Positions 34,577 through 43,324 are shown, counted from the stretch's first letter. The stretch: DNA of 64,000 nucleotides from Streptomyces sp. Ru71 (GCF_002920535.1 NZ_PQSS01000017.1:51045-115044), one strand, 5' to 3'. Notes: generated from the letters alone by a model not told the origin. Program-made: numbers and translations.

Positions 34577-34966
34577 ATGGACGACGACACGCCCCTGGAC
34601 CGGCTCGGTGCGGGAAAGTACCTGCTGCTGACCAGCTACCGCAGGAACGGGACGCCCGTCTCCACCCCGGTGTGGGTGGTGCGCGACGGCGACACCCTGG
34701 GCGTGTGGACCACCGCCGACTCGTGGAAGGTCAAGCGGATCAGGGCCCGCGCCGACGTCCTGGTCGGCCCGTGCGACGCGCGCGGCAACCCCACGGGCGA
34801 GCAGGTGCCGGGCACCGCCGAGATCACCGACGCGGCGACCGTGGGCCGCTATCGCGGGCTGATCGCCCGCAAGTACGGCATCCTCGGCCGCCTCACCCTG
34901 CTCGGCAGCCGGCTGCGGCGCGGCCTCGACGGCACCGTGGGCATCCGCGTGAGGCTCACCGGGTGA
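34577..34966 (+). CDS. PPOX-class F420-dependent enzyme
   Basis: A 129-residue split-barrel flavin/F420 reductase. Typical elements are YLLLTSYRRNGTPVSTPVWV, LGVWTTADSWKVKRIR and VGPCDARGNPTGE. Its redox substrate is unknown. TAGACT lies exactly 7 nt before the ATG and there is no Shine-Dalgarno, so it is probably leaderless. It diverges from the DUF3800 gene and is closed by a strong bidirectional hairpin. Confidence 0.88.
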   Translation: MDDDTPLDRLGAGKYLLLTSYRRNGTPVSTPVWVVRDGDTLGVWTTADSWKVKRIRARADVLVGPCDARGNPTGEQVPGTAEITDAATVGRYRGLIARKYGILGRLTLLGSRLRRGLDGTVGIRVRLTG

Positions 34967-34967
34967 G

Positions 34968-35002
34968 CCCTGGCCGGCCGCACCGCGCGCGGCCGGCCAG
35001 GG
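34968..35002. terminator. Bidirectional terminator
   Basis: A perfect 14-bp stem (CCCTGGCCGGCCGC and its complement) with a 7-nt loop separates the convergent PPOX and hydrolase genes. Confidence 0.8.
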
Positions 35003-35015
35003 CGCCTGTCGTCGG

Positions 35016-37787
35016 CTACGACGCGTCCAGGACCGTCCCGGTCAGCACCGGGCCGCCCGGCAGCGGCGCACCCGAGTCGTCCGTGGCCGTGAAGCGCACG
35101 GACTCGGCGGGTTCGGCCACCGTGTCCTTGACGGTGGGCACGGACACCTCCGTGCTCGTTGTGCCCGCCGGGACCGACGCCCACACGCCCAAGTACTCGA
35201 CCTGGGACAGCGGCCGCTCCGGGTCCGGTTCCGCGCCACTGGCATCGCTCAGCCAGGCCGGGTCGACGTCCTTGGTGGACAGCTCCGCCCCGCCCGTCAC
35301 CGGCACCACCACGAAGGAGGCGCCGACCTCGGCGTCGGCCGGCTCCGACAGGGTCACCTTCCAGCGCAGCGGCCGGCCCTCGGTCACCCGGTCCGCGACC
35401 GGCGTCACCGACACCTTGGGCATCGGGTCGTCGTTGAGGGCCGTGACGCCGCCGCGGTGCGCTCCCACGACCGTGCCGTGCACGGCCTTGACGAGCACGT
35501 CGTGCGTCACGTCGTAGGAGAAGCGCTTGTTGCCCTCCACCCGCACGGCCACGTCGATGTCATGGCCGCCCGGCCGAACCGTCACCAGGCGGTCCTTCGC
35601 CTCGCCGGTGACCGGGTCGACGACGTACACCCGCACCTGTCCGCTGCCGTGCCCAGACACTCGGACCGGGACCCGGTAGGTGTGCACCCCGGAGTCACCC
35701 TCCTTGACCGACAGGCGGCCGAGGTCCACACGGGTGAGCGGGGCCTCCGCGACCGCGGGTGTGCCCGGACGCCAGGCCCAGGCGTCCATCAGCCAGGCCC
35801 GCCCGGAGCGCGAACGCGGGATCAGCTCCAGCGACTTGACCTGACGCAGGTCCACACCGGCGCGGGTCGCGGCCGTGAGCGGGACCCGCAGCTCGCGCGC
35901 CCAGTAGGAGGCGGTGCGGTCGCTGCCGGGCAGCCCGTCGGCGGTGACCCGGCCGAGGACGGCCCGCCGGCCGTGGCTGTCGGTGACGGCGACGTCGAGC
36001 AGGGTGCCCCGGGTGTTCGGCGGCACGATGACACGCAGCGCCAGCGACCGGGCGCCGGACAGGGACAGCGGAGCCCCTGGCTGCACCCGGACCGGGGTGC
36101 CCGGCGCCGACCAGCGCAGGGCGACCGCACGGCGCCCGGCTTCTCGGCCGGTCTCCCACTGGGCGAAGTGCGGCGAGCTGCCGTGGTCGGCCTCGCCCAG
36201 GCAGGCGACGGCCGGCCTCGGGTCCACCGCCGAGCACAGCCGGCCGCCGGTCACCGTGACCTTCCCGTCCGGCAGGAAGCCGGCGCCGCGCTGCGCGCCC
36301 ACCGCGTGGGTCAGCACCCGCGCCGGGTCCGCGGACGGTGCCCGCCGGCCGGTGCCGTCGAGCAGGTCACGCACCCGGTCGTCGCCGGCGACGAACAGCC
36401 GCGCGGCCGCGGCGATGTACGTCGACCCGGCCCGGTGCTGCTGGTCCGCCGTCAGCCGGGTGCGGGTGCCCGGCGAGCACACCGGGTCCTTGTTGTCGGC
36501 GTCGTCCCAGAAGTCGTCCTCGGCGGGCGCCTGGGCCTGGCCGGGCGTCCACTCGGAGTTGAAGAAGTTGTGGTTGGCGCCGGTCACGTACACGGCGCTG
36601 TGCAGCGCGCGGCCGCGGCTGACCCCACGGGTGCCGTCGACGTACACCTCGCCCTGCAGATCGGACACGTCGCCGTCGCAGCCCGGCAGGATCGTCGCGG
36701 ACGGCACGTCCGGCACCGGGTTCTGGCCGAAGATCGTCGGGCCGATCAGGACCGTGCCCCGCACGTGCCAGCGGACCGGGCCGCGGTAGCCGTCCTGGGC
36801 GGCGGGCGGCGGGTAGAGGCTGTCCATCGCGGCGCGGTTCACGCCCTCGCCGCCGCGTGAGTGCCCGACGAGCAGCACCTTCGACAGGTCGGCCTTCGGG
36901 GCCTTGCGGACCGCCGCCGGCGCGGTGGCCGGGTGCGCGGCCCAGTCGGCCCAGCGGGCGAGGTGCTGCCGGACCAGCGAGGAGCGGGCCTGCGCGCCGC
37001 CGTCCTCGGCCGCCCAGTCCTGGCCGTTGATGCCGTTCGCGGAGATCGACACGGTCACATAGCCCTGGGAGGCGAGCAGTTGCTGGTCGCGCAGATAGCC
37101 GCGGTAGCTGGGGATGGGCTTGGTGCCGGCCGGGCAGGGCCAGTCGCCGGTCGCCTCCTGGCCCTTGTAGCAGGTGGCGTGCCGGCCGTGCAGGAACAGC
37201 GCCACGGGGCGCGGGCCCGTGGCGGCGGTCGGCGCCACCACCACGGCGCGCATCTCCACCGGTGCCTTGAAGCCGGGCAGGCGCACGGACGGCAGGTCGT
37301 ACTCGCCGGTGGCCGTGCGGTAGGTGCCGGGTCTTCCGGGATCCACGGCGCCCGCGGGCAGCGGGGCGGCCGGCGGTACGGCGGCGAGCGGACTGCGCCC
37401 ACCGGGGTGCGCGTTGCCCTCGGGCGCGTCCAGACGGCGTCCGCCGGACCACACCTGGAGGTCCGTCAGCCGCTCCGGGCGTGCGGTGTCCAGGTCCAGG
37501 CGGAAGGTGTGGCCGTCGCGCTCCGGTGCGGGCACGCCGAGCAGCCGGCCCGCGGCGTGGAACTCCACGCGGGCGTCGCCCATGGGTACTTCGGACGCGG
37601 AGCGCCACACGAGGCGGCGTCCGTCAGGTTCGTCGGTGATCCGCCAGCCGGGCGGCAGCGAGGTGTCGTGCGCCTCCCGAGTGGGTGCGGCGGCGTGTGC
37701 CGCCAGCGGCGATGCCCCCGTCATCGCGAGCACCGCCGTGGCGGCGATGCCTATGCGCCGGGCCAGTGGCAACCGGGCAGGTGACAA
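35016..37787 (-). CDS. Large secreted alpha/beta hydrolase with Calx-beta-like C-terminus
   Basis: A 923-residue exported protein. A signal peptide (IGIAATAVLAMTGASPLAAHA) leads to an N-terminal beta-rich region, then an alpha/beta-hydrolase domain (about 175-480) with oxyanion segment ALFLHGRHATCYKGQ near residue 200 and nucleophile motif GHSRGGEG at 308-315. The C-terminal third contains a galactose-binding-like segment and beta-sandwich repeats of Calx-beta type (e.g. VSVTPVADRVTEGRPLRWKV). It probably hydrolyses an extracellular ester or polymer. The start is TTG at 37787, preceded by AAGGAG at 8 nt; no ATG/GTG fits the signal peptide. Confidence 0.88.
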   Translation of the reverse strand: MSPARLPLARRIGIAATAVLAMTGASPLAAHAAAPTREAHDTSLPPGWRITDEPDGRRLVWRSASEVPMGDARVEFHAAGRLLGVPAPERDGHTFRLDLDTARPERLTDLQVWSGGRRLDAPEGNAHPGGRSPLAAVPPAAPLPAGAVDPGRPGTYRTATGEYDLPSVRLPGFKAPVEMRAVVVAPTAATGPRPVALFLHGRHATCYKGQEATGDWPCPAGTKPIPSYRGYLRDQQLLASQGYVTVSISANGINGQDWAAEDGGAQARSSLVRQHLARWADWAAHPATAPAAVRKAPKADLSKVLLVGHSRGGEGVNRAAMDSLYPPPAAQDGYRGPVRWHVRGTVLIGPTIFGQNPVPDVPSATILPGCDGDVSDLQGEVYVDGTRGVSRGRALHSAVYVTGANHNFFNSEWTPGQAQAPAEDDFWDDADNKDPVCSPGTRTRLTADQQHRAGSTYIAAAARLFVAGDDRVRDLLDGTGRRAPSADPARVLTHAVGAQRGAGFLPDGKVTVTGGRLCSAVDPRPAVACLGEADHGSSPHFAQWETGREAGRRAVALRWSAPGTPVRVQPGAPLSLSGARSLALRVIVPPNTRGTLLDVAVTDSHGRRAVLGRVTADGLPGSDRTASYWARELRVPLTAATRAGVDLRQVKSLELIPRSRSGRAWLMDAWAWRPGTPAVAEAPLTRVDLGRLSVKEGDSGVHTYRVPVRVSGHGSGQVRVYVVDPVTGEAKDRLVTVRPGGHDIDVAVRVEGNKRFSYDVTHDVLVKAVHGTVVGAHRGGVTALNDDPMPKVSVTPVADRVTEGRPLRWKVTLSEPADAEVGASFVVVPVTGGAELSTKDVDPAWLSDASGAEPDPERPLSQVEYLGVWASVPAGTTSTEVSVPTVKDTVAEPAESVRFTATDDSGAPLPGGPVLTGTVLDAS

Positions 37788-37964
37788 TGGTCTCTCCTTA
37801 CAACCCCGTGCGCGGGCACCCCGTCGGTCCCGGGGGCCCCTCGCGCATCGGAGGACGGAGAGCGCCGTCTGTGGGTTGTCTGTGCGAGGGATCGGATCGC
37901 GTCAACTTCGAACGTCTGGGCGGGATTGTGACGGGCCGGCGCGGAAAGGGCTTTCTGCATGAGT

Positions 37965-38127
37965 CGCACCAGCCCGCCTGGGCGAGCAGGCGGTTGTGGA
38001 ACGCCATCCGGGTCGGGCTCGGGTCGCACAGCGCCACGACGCGGTGGCCGGGGCGGGTGGCAAGGTCCCGGATGACGGTCCGGGCGCGATGGCCGGTGCC
38101 GACGACGACGGCCCGGAGCGAGGTGCG
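37965..38127. repeat. 6-bp inverted repeats bounding micro-inversion 1
   Basis: CGCACC (37965-37970) and GGTGCG (38122-38127) flank the inverted 151-bp block 37971-38121. Reversing the block gives an open frame from ATG 37959 reading MSRTSLRAVVVGTGHRARTV onward for 53 codons. The 3' junction is then one nucleotide out of frame with the following segment. Confidence 0.85.
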
Positions 38128-38624
38128 CCCCCCGCCGCGCAGTGGGACCCGGAGGACTTCATCGTCCCGGCGCTCCGGGCCGGCTGCCGGGTCGTCACCG
38201 AGAAGCCGATGACCGTCGACGCCGCGCGCTGCCGGCGCATCCTCGACACCGTGCGGGAGACCGGGAACTCCCTCACCGTCGCCTTCAACTACCGCTTCAA
38301 CCCCGTCCAGAAGACGGTGCGCGCGCTGCTCGCCGAGGGCGCCGTGGGAGGGCGACGACGGATACCTGCGGTGATGGTCAACGGCGGCGCCGGCCGGCTG
38401 GATCTGGAGGTGGAGGAGAGCCGCCGGCGGTCACACGCCACCCCGGTCGTCTCCCGCGGCGGCGCGGTGCACGGTGATGCCACCGCCGAGCACGCCGGGG
38501 GGTGCCCGCCTCACCCTGCGGCCCTTGTGGCGGCCCCCGGTGGAGGAGCCGCTGGACGCCGTGCACGAGGCCGACGGCGGGGGCGATCCCCGGATGCTTC
38601 AGGCGCTGTTCGGGCCCGCCGGAA

Positions 38625-38737
38625 CGGCAGGCCTGCCCACGGCCACCGCCCCGTCTCGAAGTACCGGTTGGCGGCGAGCCCCACGACGAGCGCCAGCGCG
38701 CCGTCCCGCTCCCGTCGGGGCCGGGGAGATCCTGCCG
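38625..38737. repeat. 7-bp inverted repeats bounding micro-inversion 2
   Basis: CGGCAGG (38625-38631) and CCTGCCG (38731-38737) flank the inverted 99-bp block 38632-38730. Reversing it keeps the frame across both junctions, from LFGPAGTAG through the GLAANRYFETG motif to LPEPAAE and the stop at 38755. Confidence 0.85.
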
Positions 38738-38762
38738 GAGCCGGCCGCCGAGTGAGCCGCCG

Positions 38763-39194
38763 TCAGGTCCAGGCCCGGTACGGCTCGTCGACCAGCTGGA
38801 AGACCGGCTCCCCGCGCACCGGGTCCTTGGTGGTGGACAGCCGTACGCGGTCACCGCTGTGGATGCCGATGGGCGGGCCCATCACCCGCCCCCGTACGAC
38901 GAAGCCCTCCGCCATCTCGATCAGGGAGACGTTGCGCGCGGCGGGGGAGTTGCGGTGCACCACCGTGGAGTGGCGGACCGTGCCGACGCCCTCGCTGCGC
39001 TCGGTGCGCAGCTCGCTGCCCCGGCAGACGGGACACAGCAGCCGGTGGTACATGGCGGTGCCGCACCAGGTGCAGCGCTGGAAGAGCAGTGCGTCCCTGG
39101 GCTCGGCGGTCCCGGGGCCACCGGCCGGGTGGTCGAGGACCCCCGCCGCGGAGCGGGCTGCCGGGGAAACGGCGGTTCCTGAGTGGTGGTACAC
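38763..39194 (-). CDS. DUF35 zinc-ribbon/OB-fold protein (acyl-CoA-associated)
   Basis: A 143-residue protein with a rubredoxin-like zinc ribbon (FQRCTWCGTAMYHRLLCPVC) followed by an OB-fold (VSLIEMAEGFVVRGRVMG). DUF35 proteins partner thiolases or hydratases acting on acyl-CoA, but no such partner is adjacent here. GTG at 39194 has GGGAG 9 nt upstream. A GGCACT-type palindrome about 100 bp upstream matches the site in front of the neighbouring TetR gene, implying common control. Confidence 0.85.
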   Translation of the reverse strand: MYHHSGTAVSPAARSAAGVLDHPAGGPGTAEPRDALLFQRCTWCGTAMYHRLLCPVCRGSELRTERSEGVGTVRHSTVVHRNSPAARNVSLIEMAEGFVVRGRVMGPPIGIHSGDRVRLSTTKDPVRGEPVFQLVDEPYRAWT

Positions 39195-39292
39195 GCGGCT
39201 CAACTCCCTGCTCTCGGCCGGAATCCGGCGTGCACGGCCGGTCCGCGCACGCATGCCCGGTGCACCGTGCGACCGTGCACGGGGACAGCGTA

Positions 39293-39307
39293 TGGCACTC
39301 AGTGCCA
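39293..39307. promoter_or_regulatory. TetR operator in front of the DUF35 gene
   Basis: TGGCACTCAGTGCCA is a perfect 7-bp palindrome around one C. The same half-site GGCACTnAGT is found upstream of the TetR gene at 40164-40199. It is therefore the probable target of that regulator. Confidence 0.65.
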
Positions 39308-39370
39308 CACGTAAAGGCACTGCGTACCACCAATATGAGCGAGGGGTCGCTCAACCGAGGACGACCGCCT

Positions 39371-40132
39371 CTAGCCGCGTCCGAGGGTGGACTCGATCTC
39401 CTGGACCACCCGCCACAGCGGGGCGTCGCGCCGGGCGACCACGACCACCACGTCGTCGGGCTGCTCGGCGACGGCCGCGGGCCGGGCGCGTTCCCCGCCC
39501 TGCGCCGTCCGGGCCGGTTCGCCGAAGGCCGCCTGCACACAGCCGAGCGCGTGGTCCACCGTGGCGCTCGCGTCGCCCTGCCCGTCGGAGCGCAGCCACG
39601 AGCGCAGCGCGTTGTTGTGCGCCGCCACCACGGCCGCGGCGATCACATCGGCCCGCAGGGTGCCGTCCGGCCGGCCGGCGAAGCGGCCGCGCAGATACTC
39701 CGCGAGGGCCCGCTCGTAGCGCCACACCACCGACAGCTCGTAGGCGCGCAGCCCCGGCACCTTCTTGGTGAGCCGGTAGCGCTGCACGGAGAAGGCGGGG
39801 TTCTCGGCGTACATCAGCAGCACCAGCCGGGCCGCGTCGCACACCCGCCGCACCGGCTCGTCCGACTCCCGGCTCGCCGCGAGGAAGGCGGTCATGTCGG
39901 TCAGGCAGCGCTCGTGGTCGGGGAAGACCACGTCCTCCTTGGACGGGAAGTAGCGGAAGAACGACCGCCGTCCGACCCCGGCCAGCGCCACGATGTCGTC
40001 CACGGTGGTCTGCTCGTAACCCCGCTCCAGGAACAACCGGAAGGCCGCCGAGACCAGGGCGTCCCGCATGGGCGGCCGGGGGGTGGACTCGGCCTTCTCC
40101 TCACGTCGGGAGGCCGCACTGCTGGAGCTCAT
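39371..40132 (-). CDS. TetR-family transcriptional regulator
   Basis: A 253-residue repressor. The DNA-binding domain is at about residues 22-70: ALVSAAFRLFLERGYEQTTV, then IVALAGVGRRSFFRYFPSKE. The C-terminal ligand domain is about 80-200, with a variable tail. ATG at 40132 is preceded by TACGTT and 6 nt with no Shine-Dalgarno, suggesting leaderless expression. Its operator overlaps the likely -35 region, pointing to autorepression, and a matching palindrome precedes the DUF35 gene downstream. Confidence 0.92.
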   Translation of the reverse strand: MSSSSAASRREEKAESTPRPPMRDALVSAAFRLFLERGYEQTTVDDIVALAGVGRRSFFRYFPSKEDVVFPDHERCLTDMTAFLAASRESDEPVRRVCDAARLVLLMYAENPAFSVQRYRLTKKVPGLRAYELSVVWRYERALAEYLRGRFAGRPDGTLRADVIAAAVVAAHNNALRSWLRSDGQGDASATVDHALGCVQAAFGEPARTAQGGERARPAAVAEQPDDVVVVVARRDAPLWRVVQEIESTLGRG

Positions 40133-40163
40133 GCACGGAACGTAACATCCGGAGGATCGACTT

Positions 40164-40199
40164 GGCACTCAGTTCCCTCCTGGTGGGGTACTGAGTGCC
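40164..40199. promoter_or_regulatory. Operator upstream of the TetR gene
   Basis: GGCACTCAGT (40164-40173) and ACTGAGTGCC (40190-40199) are perfect 10-bp complements separated by 16 bp. Each arm resembles half of the 39293 palindrome, so this may be two TetR sites or one wide site. The arm nearer the gene overlaps the expected -35 element. Confidence 0.65.
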
Positions 40200-40214
40200 G
40201 TGCCTGGTGAGGGG

Positions 40215-42599
40215 TCAGGCGGGGTCGGCGGGCAGCCGGATGTCGACGACGCACACGTCGTCGCGCCGTTCGTCGTCCAGCAGCACGGTGAGCAGGGGCG
40301 CCAGCGCACCGGACGGGTCGGCGACCGGCACCTCAAGAGCCGCCGCCAGCCGCTCCAGGCCCAGGTCGATGCTCTCCCCGGGCCGCTCGATCAGTCCGTC
40401 GGTGTACAGCACCAGCCGGTCGCCCGGCCGCAGCCGGCAATCGGCCTCCTCGTAGTGCGGGGCGTCGCCGGCCCCCAGCAGCATGCCCGCGGGCCGCTCC
40501 AGGGGCCGCGCCCGGCCGTCGCGCAGCAGTATCGGCGGCGGATGCCCGGCCTGCGCCCACTCCAGCCGGCGTTCCTCCGACCGGTACCGGGCGAGGATCA
40601 GGGTGGCGGTGCCGTGCGTGTCGCGGGAGTGCAGCAGCAGCCGGTTGAGCCGGGCGAGCGCCCCGGTCAGCGACGACCCGGTGCTGATCATGCCCTTGGC
40701 GGTGAAGCGGAGCTGCGCCATGGTGGCCACGGCGTCGATGCCGTGACCGGCCACGTCACCGACGACGAACAGCGCGTCGCCGCCGGGCAGTTCGATCGCG
40801 CTGAACCAGTCCCCGCCGACGCTCAGGCCCAGCTGCGCGGGCAGATAGGCGACCTCGACGCGCAGCCCGGCCAGGGTGAGCGGCGCGCGCGGCAGGGGCA
40901 GCAGGGCGTGCTGGAGCCGGACGGCGAGGGCGCGCTCGGCCTGCAGCACCCCGTGCTGGGTCAGCATCGCCCGCTCGCTCTCGATCAGGGCCAGCTCGGT
41001 GTTGCGCCGCGCGGTGTGGTCCTGCACGAAGCCGTGCACCTCGACCGGGGTGCCGCTGCTGTCGGTCACGGCCTCGGCGACCGCCCGCAGATGACGTATC
41101 CCGTCGGGGGTGCGCACCCGGAACGGGACGTCGAAACGCTGTCCGTGCCGCAGCAGCTGTCCGACGGCGGCGGCCAGCGCGGGCATGTCCTCGGGCACGG
41201 CCAGCGACGGCAGTTCGGCCAGCCGCACCGGACCGCGCACCGGGTCCCGGCCGAGCACCGTGAAGGCCTGGGCGGACCAGGTCGCCTCGTGCGTGACCAG
41301 GTTCCAGTTCGCCCAGCCCAGGTTGCCCAGCCGCTGCACGTCCGCCAGCCGCTGCTCCTGCCGGTCGGAGGGGTCGTGGCGGACCCAGGTCACCACCAGG
41401 TTCCCGCCCAGCCGCGCCACCCGCGGGGCGGACGTGACCAGTTCGGCGGCGCCGCCCGCCACCACGCGATGCGCGAGCGGGGCGCCCTCGTACGGCTCGC
41501 CGGTGGCCAGGACGCGCAGGCAGCCCTGCCACAGCGGCTCCTCGGTCACGCTCGGCCGGAACTCCAGCAGCCGCAGGCCGACCAGTTCGCGTCCGGTGCG
41601 GCCGACGGTGTCGACGGCCTGCGGGGTCGCGGCGTCGATGCGGAAGTCCTCGACCTCGCCCGTGGCCGAGAACAGCGGGGCGAGCAGCAGCGCGGCGCCG
41701 GGCAGGGTGTCGAAGACACCTTGGACGACATCGGCGGTGGTGTCGGCGGACGCGGCGCGGGGGGCGTCCAGCGACCGCAGCCGGCCGGCACAGAGCCGGG
41801 CCACGGCCCGCAGATGCTCGCGGTCGCGCTCGGTGAACGGGCCGGTCCGCCCGCGCAGCACCCCGAGGACGACGTCCGACCGGTCGCCGACGGGCACCGG
41901 AAGCCAGGCGCGGGACGGCCAGCGCTCGGGCGGGTCCCCGATGAGCACGTAGCTCTTGCGGGCCTCGGCGAGATCCTCCAGCCAGCGCTCCTCCTGGGCC
42001 TGCAGGGCGTCACGTGCGGCCACTCCGCTCAGCGGGGGGATGTGGTGCCACTGGGTGGCCACCCGGTCATCGACGCCCGCGTGGCCGATCAGTTCCAGGC
42101 CGCCGGCGGGCAGCCGGTGGTAGAGCATGATCGCGGTGGCGTCCACATGCGGCCCCAGCTGCTCCAGCAGCACCGCGGCCAGTCCCTGGGCGCTGTGCAC
42201 GCGCAGCAGGGCGTGGCCGAGCCGGGCCAGCGTGGGGGCGTCGTCGGGGACGGCCGGCTGTTCCTGGCCGGGAGCGGCGACGGCGGTCCGGGCGGCCGGC
42301 CGCTGCTTCTGCGGGGGGCGGGGCTGCGGTGCCGCCAGCGTGCCCAGGGTGATCCAGCACTCCTCCAGCAGGGTGCGGTCGGCGGTCTTGGCCCGGTGCA
42401 GCAGTTCCTCGTAGGCCGCTTCCGGGGAGCAGCCGGTCAGCGCCATCACGGCGCCCTTGGCCCGCTCCAGCACCGCCGAGGTCGCGGCCAGGTCGTGCAG
42501 CCGGTCCATCTCGGCGCGCTGCCGGGCCACCACCCGGCTCAGGGCGGCCACGTCGGGCACGGCTCCGGACTCCGCCGGAACGGCCGGTTCGCTCGTCAC
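40215..42599 (-). CDS. ANTAR-GAF-PAS-SpoIIE fusion phosphatase
   Basis: A 794-residue cytosolic protein. An ANTAR RNA-binding domain at about residues 15-75 (AEMDRLHDLAATSAVLERAK, then GAVMALTGCSPEAAYEELL) is followed by a GAF domain (about 115-265), one or two PAS domains (about 275-500) and a SpoIIE/PP2C phosphatase (about 560-790). Phosphatase motifs are GGDWFSAIEL, VGDVAGHG, YTDGLIE and DDVCVV. ANTAR domains antiterminate transcription by binding paired RNA hexaloops, so this protein could link RNA binding to anti-sigma signalling. GTG at 42599 was chosen at the start of homology; its ribosome binding site is weak. Confidence 0.85.
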   Translation of the reverse strand: MTSEPAVPAESGAVPDVAALSRVVARQRAEMDRLHDLAATSAVLERAKGAVMALTGCSPEAAYEELLHRAKTADRTLLEECWITLGTLAAPQPRPPQKQRPAARTAVAAPGQEQPAVPDDAPTLARLGHALLRVHSAQGLAAVLLEQLGPHVDATAIMLYHRLPAGGLELIGHAGVDDRVATQWHHIPPLSGVAARDALQAQEERWLEDLAEARKSYVLIGDPPERWPSRAWLPVPVGDRSDVVLGVLRGRTGPFTERDREHLRAVARLCAGRLRSLDAPRAASADTTADVVQGVFDTLPGAALLLAPLFSATGEVEDFRIDAATPQAVDTVGRTGRELVGLRLLEFRPSVTEEPLWQGCLRVLATGEPYEGAPLAHRVVAGGAAELVTSAPRVARLGGNLVVTWVRHDPSDRQEQRLADVQRLGNLGWANWNLVTHEATWSAQAFTVLGRDPVRGPVRLAELPSLAVPEDMPALAAAVGQLLRHGQRFDVPFRVRTPDGIRHLRAVAEAVTDSSGTPVEVHGFVQDHTARRNTELALIESERAMLTQHGVLQAERALAVRLQHALLPLPRAPLTLAGLRVEVAYLPAQLGLSVGGDWFSAIELPGGDALFVVGDVAGHGIDAVATMAQLRFTAKGMISTGSSLTGALARLNRLLLHSRDTHGTATLILARYRSEERRLEWAQAGHPPPILLRDGRARPLERPAGMLLGAGDAPHYEEADCRLRPGDRLVLYTDGLIERPGESIDLGLERLAAALEVPVADPSGALAPLLTVLLDDERRDDVCVVDIRLPADPA

Positions 42600-42658
42600 G
42601 CCACGAGCATCGCACAGGAGTGCTTCCTCGCTCGTGGTCTCGGCACAGACGATCGGCC

Positions 42659-43228
42659 TCACCGGTCGGGCGGGGGATACAGCCACAGCCGCAGCACCCT
42701 GCTGAGCAGGGGCATCATGAGAAACGTCAGTACCGGCAGCAGGACCACCGGAAAGACGGCGGCGCGCAGCGGCAGGGGCCACGCGGTGGTGTGCGGGGTC
42801 ACCAGCCACTGGATCAGCAGCGTGAACGGATAGGCGCCGAGGAACGTGGTGAGCACCATCTTCCAGCGGGGCGGCGACTGCACGCTGGTGCCGGGAAGGC
42901 TGAACCAGGTCTCCAGACCGGTGGTGGACTGCCGCTCGCTGCTGACCTCGGTCGCGACGCCCTCGATCCGCTCGTGCCAGCCGGCGCGCTCCTCGGAGCG
43001 CAGCCAGGCGCCGAGCCGGTCGGCGTCGCTGAAGCGCAGCACGGCGTGGTAGCGGTGGCCGCCGTCGGCGGGCCGCAGCCAGGAGACGCCCTGGTTGCCG
43101 GGGAATTCGCGGGCGCAGCGGGAGACGCCGTGCGTCCACTCCTCGAACTCGTGCTCGTGCCCGGGCCGCACCCGCCAGGTGAGCACGGTGGTGACGGGTT
43201 CGGGGCGCCGTTCGTGGGTGGTACTCAT
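42659..43228 (-). CDS. Antibiotic biosynthesis monooxygenase-domain membrane protein
   Basis: A 189-residue protein with an ABM ferredoxin-like fold (about 12-105; TTVLTWRVRPGHEHEFEEWT, then GNQGVSW and YHAVLRFSDADRL) fused to two C-terminal membrane helices (YPFTLLIQWLV and AAVFPVVLLPVLTFLMMPLL). The fold is shared by cofactor-free monooxygenases, but the membrane anchor suggests a haem- or lipid-related role. ATG at 43228 follows GGGAGGGG. The phosphatase gene follows after 59 bp. Confidence 0.85.
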   Translation of the reverse strand: MSTTHERRPEPVTTVLTWRVRPGHEHEFEEWTHGVSRCAREFPGNQGVSWLRPADGGHRYHAVLRFSDADRLGAWLRSEERAGWHERIEGVATEVSSERQSTTGLETWFSLPGTSVQSPPRWKMVLTTFLGAYPFTLLIQWLVTPHTTAWPLPLRAAVFPVVLLPVLTFLMMPLLSRVLRLWLYPPPDR

Positions 43229-43324
43229 GTCCCCTCCCGTGTCCCACGGGAGGAGCGGGCCATGCGCGCGAAGGCGGTGCCGGACGGACGGCGTCGTCGG
43301 CCCGCTGGTTCGCGGGCGTGGCGG

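Larger units (their letters stand above)
37959..38755 (+). pseudogene. Scrambled Gfo/Idh/MocA oxidoreductase pseudogene
   Basis: Start region (ATG 37959 after GGAAAGGG) and stop (38753-38755) are on the plus strand, but the Rossmann N-terminus, LRAVVVGTGHRARTV to ALCDPSPTRMAFHNRLLAQ, is encoded on the minus strand at 38121-37971. The C-terminal RDGALALVVGLAANRYFETG is on the minus strand at 38730-38632. The middle is on the plus strand: RAGCRVVTEKPMTVDAARC, FNYRFNPVQK, VMVNGGAGRLDLEVEES and ARLTLRPLWRPPVEEPLD. Flipping each block back in silico rejoins family order. About 25 codons after WDPEDF and ~100 codons of the catalytic domain are deleted, and a six-G run at 38497 shifts frame. The gene is dead. 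Confidence 0.9.

Noticed and set aside
37959..38755. A phase-variable invertible switch
   Set aside because: The arms are only 6-7 bp, no recombinase gene is near, and deletions plus a frameshift would leave the product dead in any orientation. Old micro-inversions fit better.
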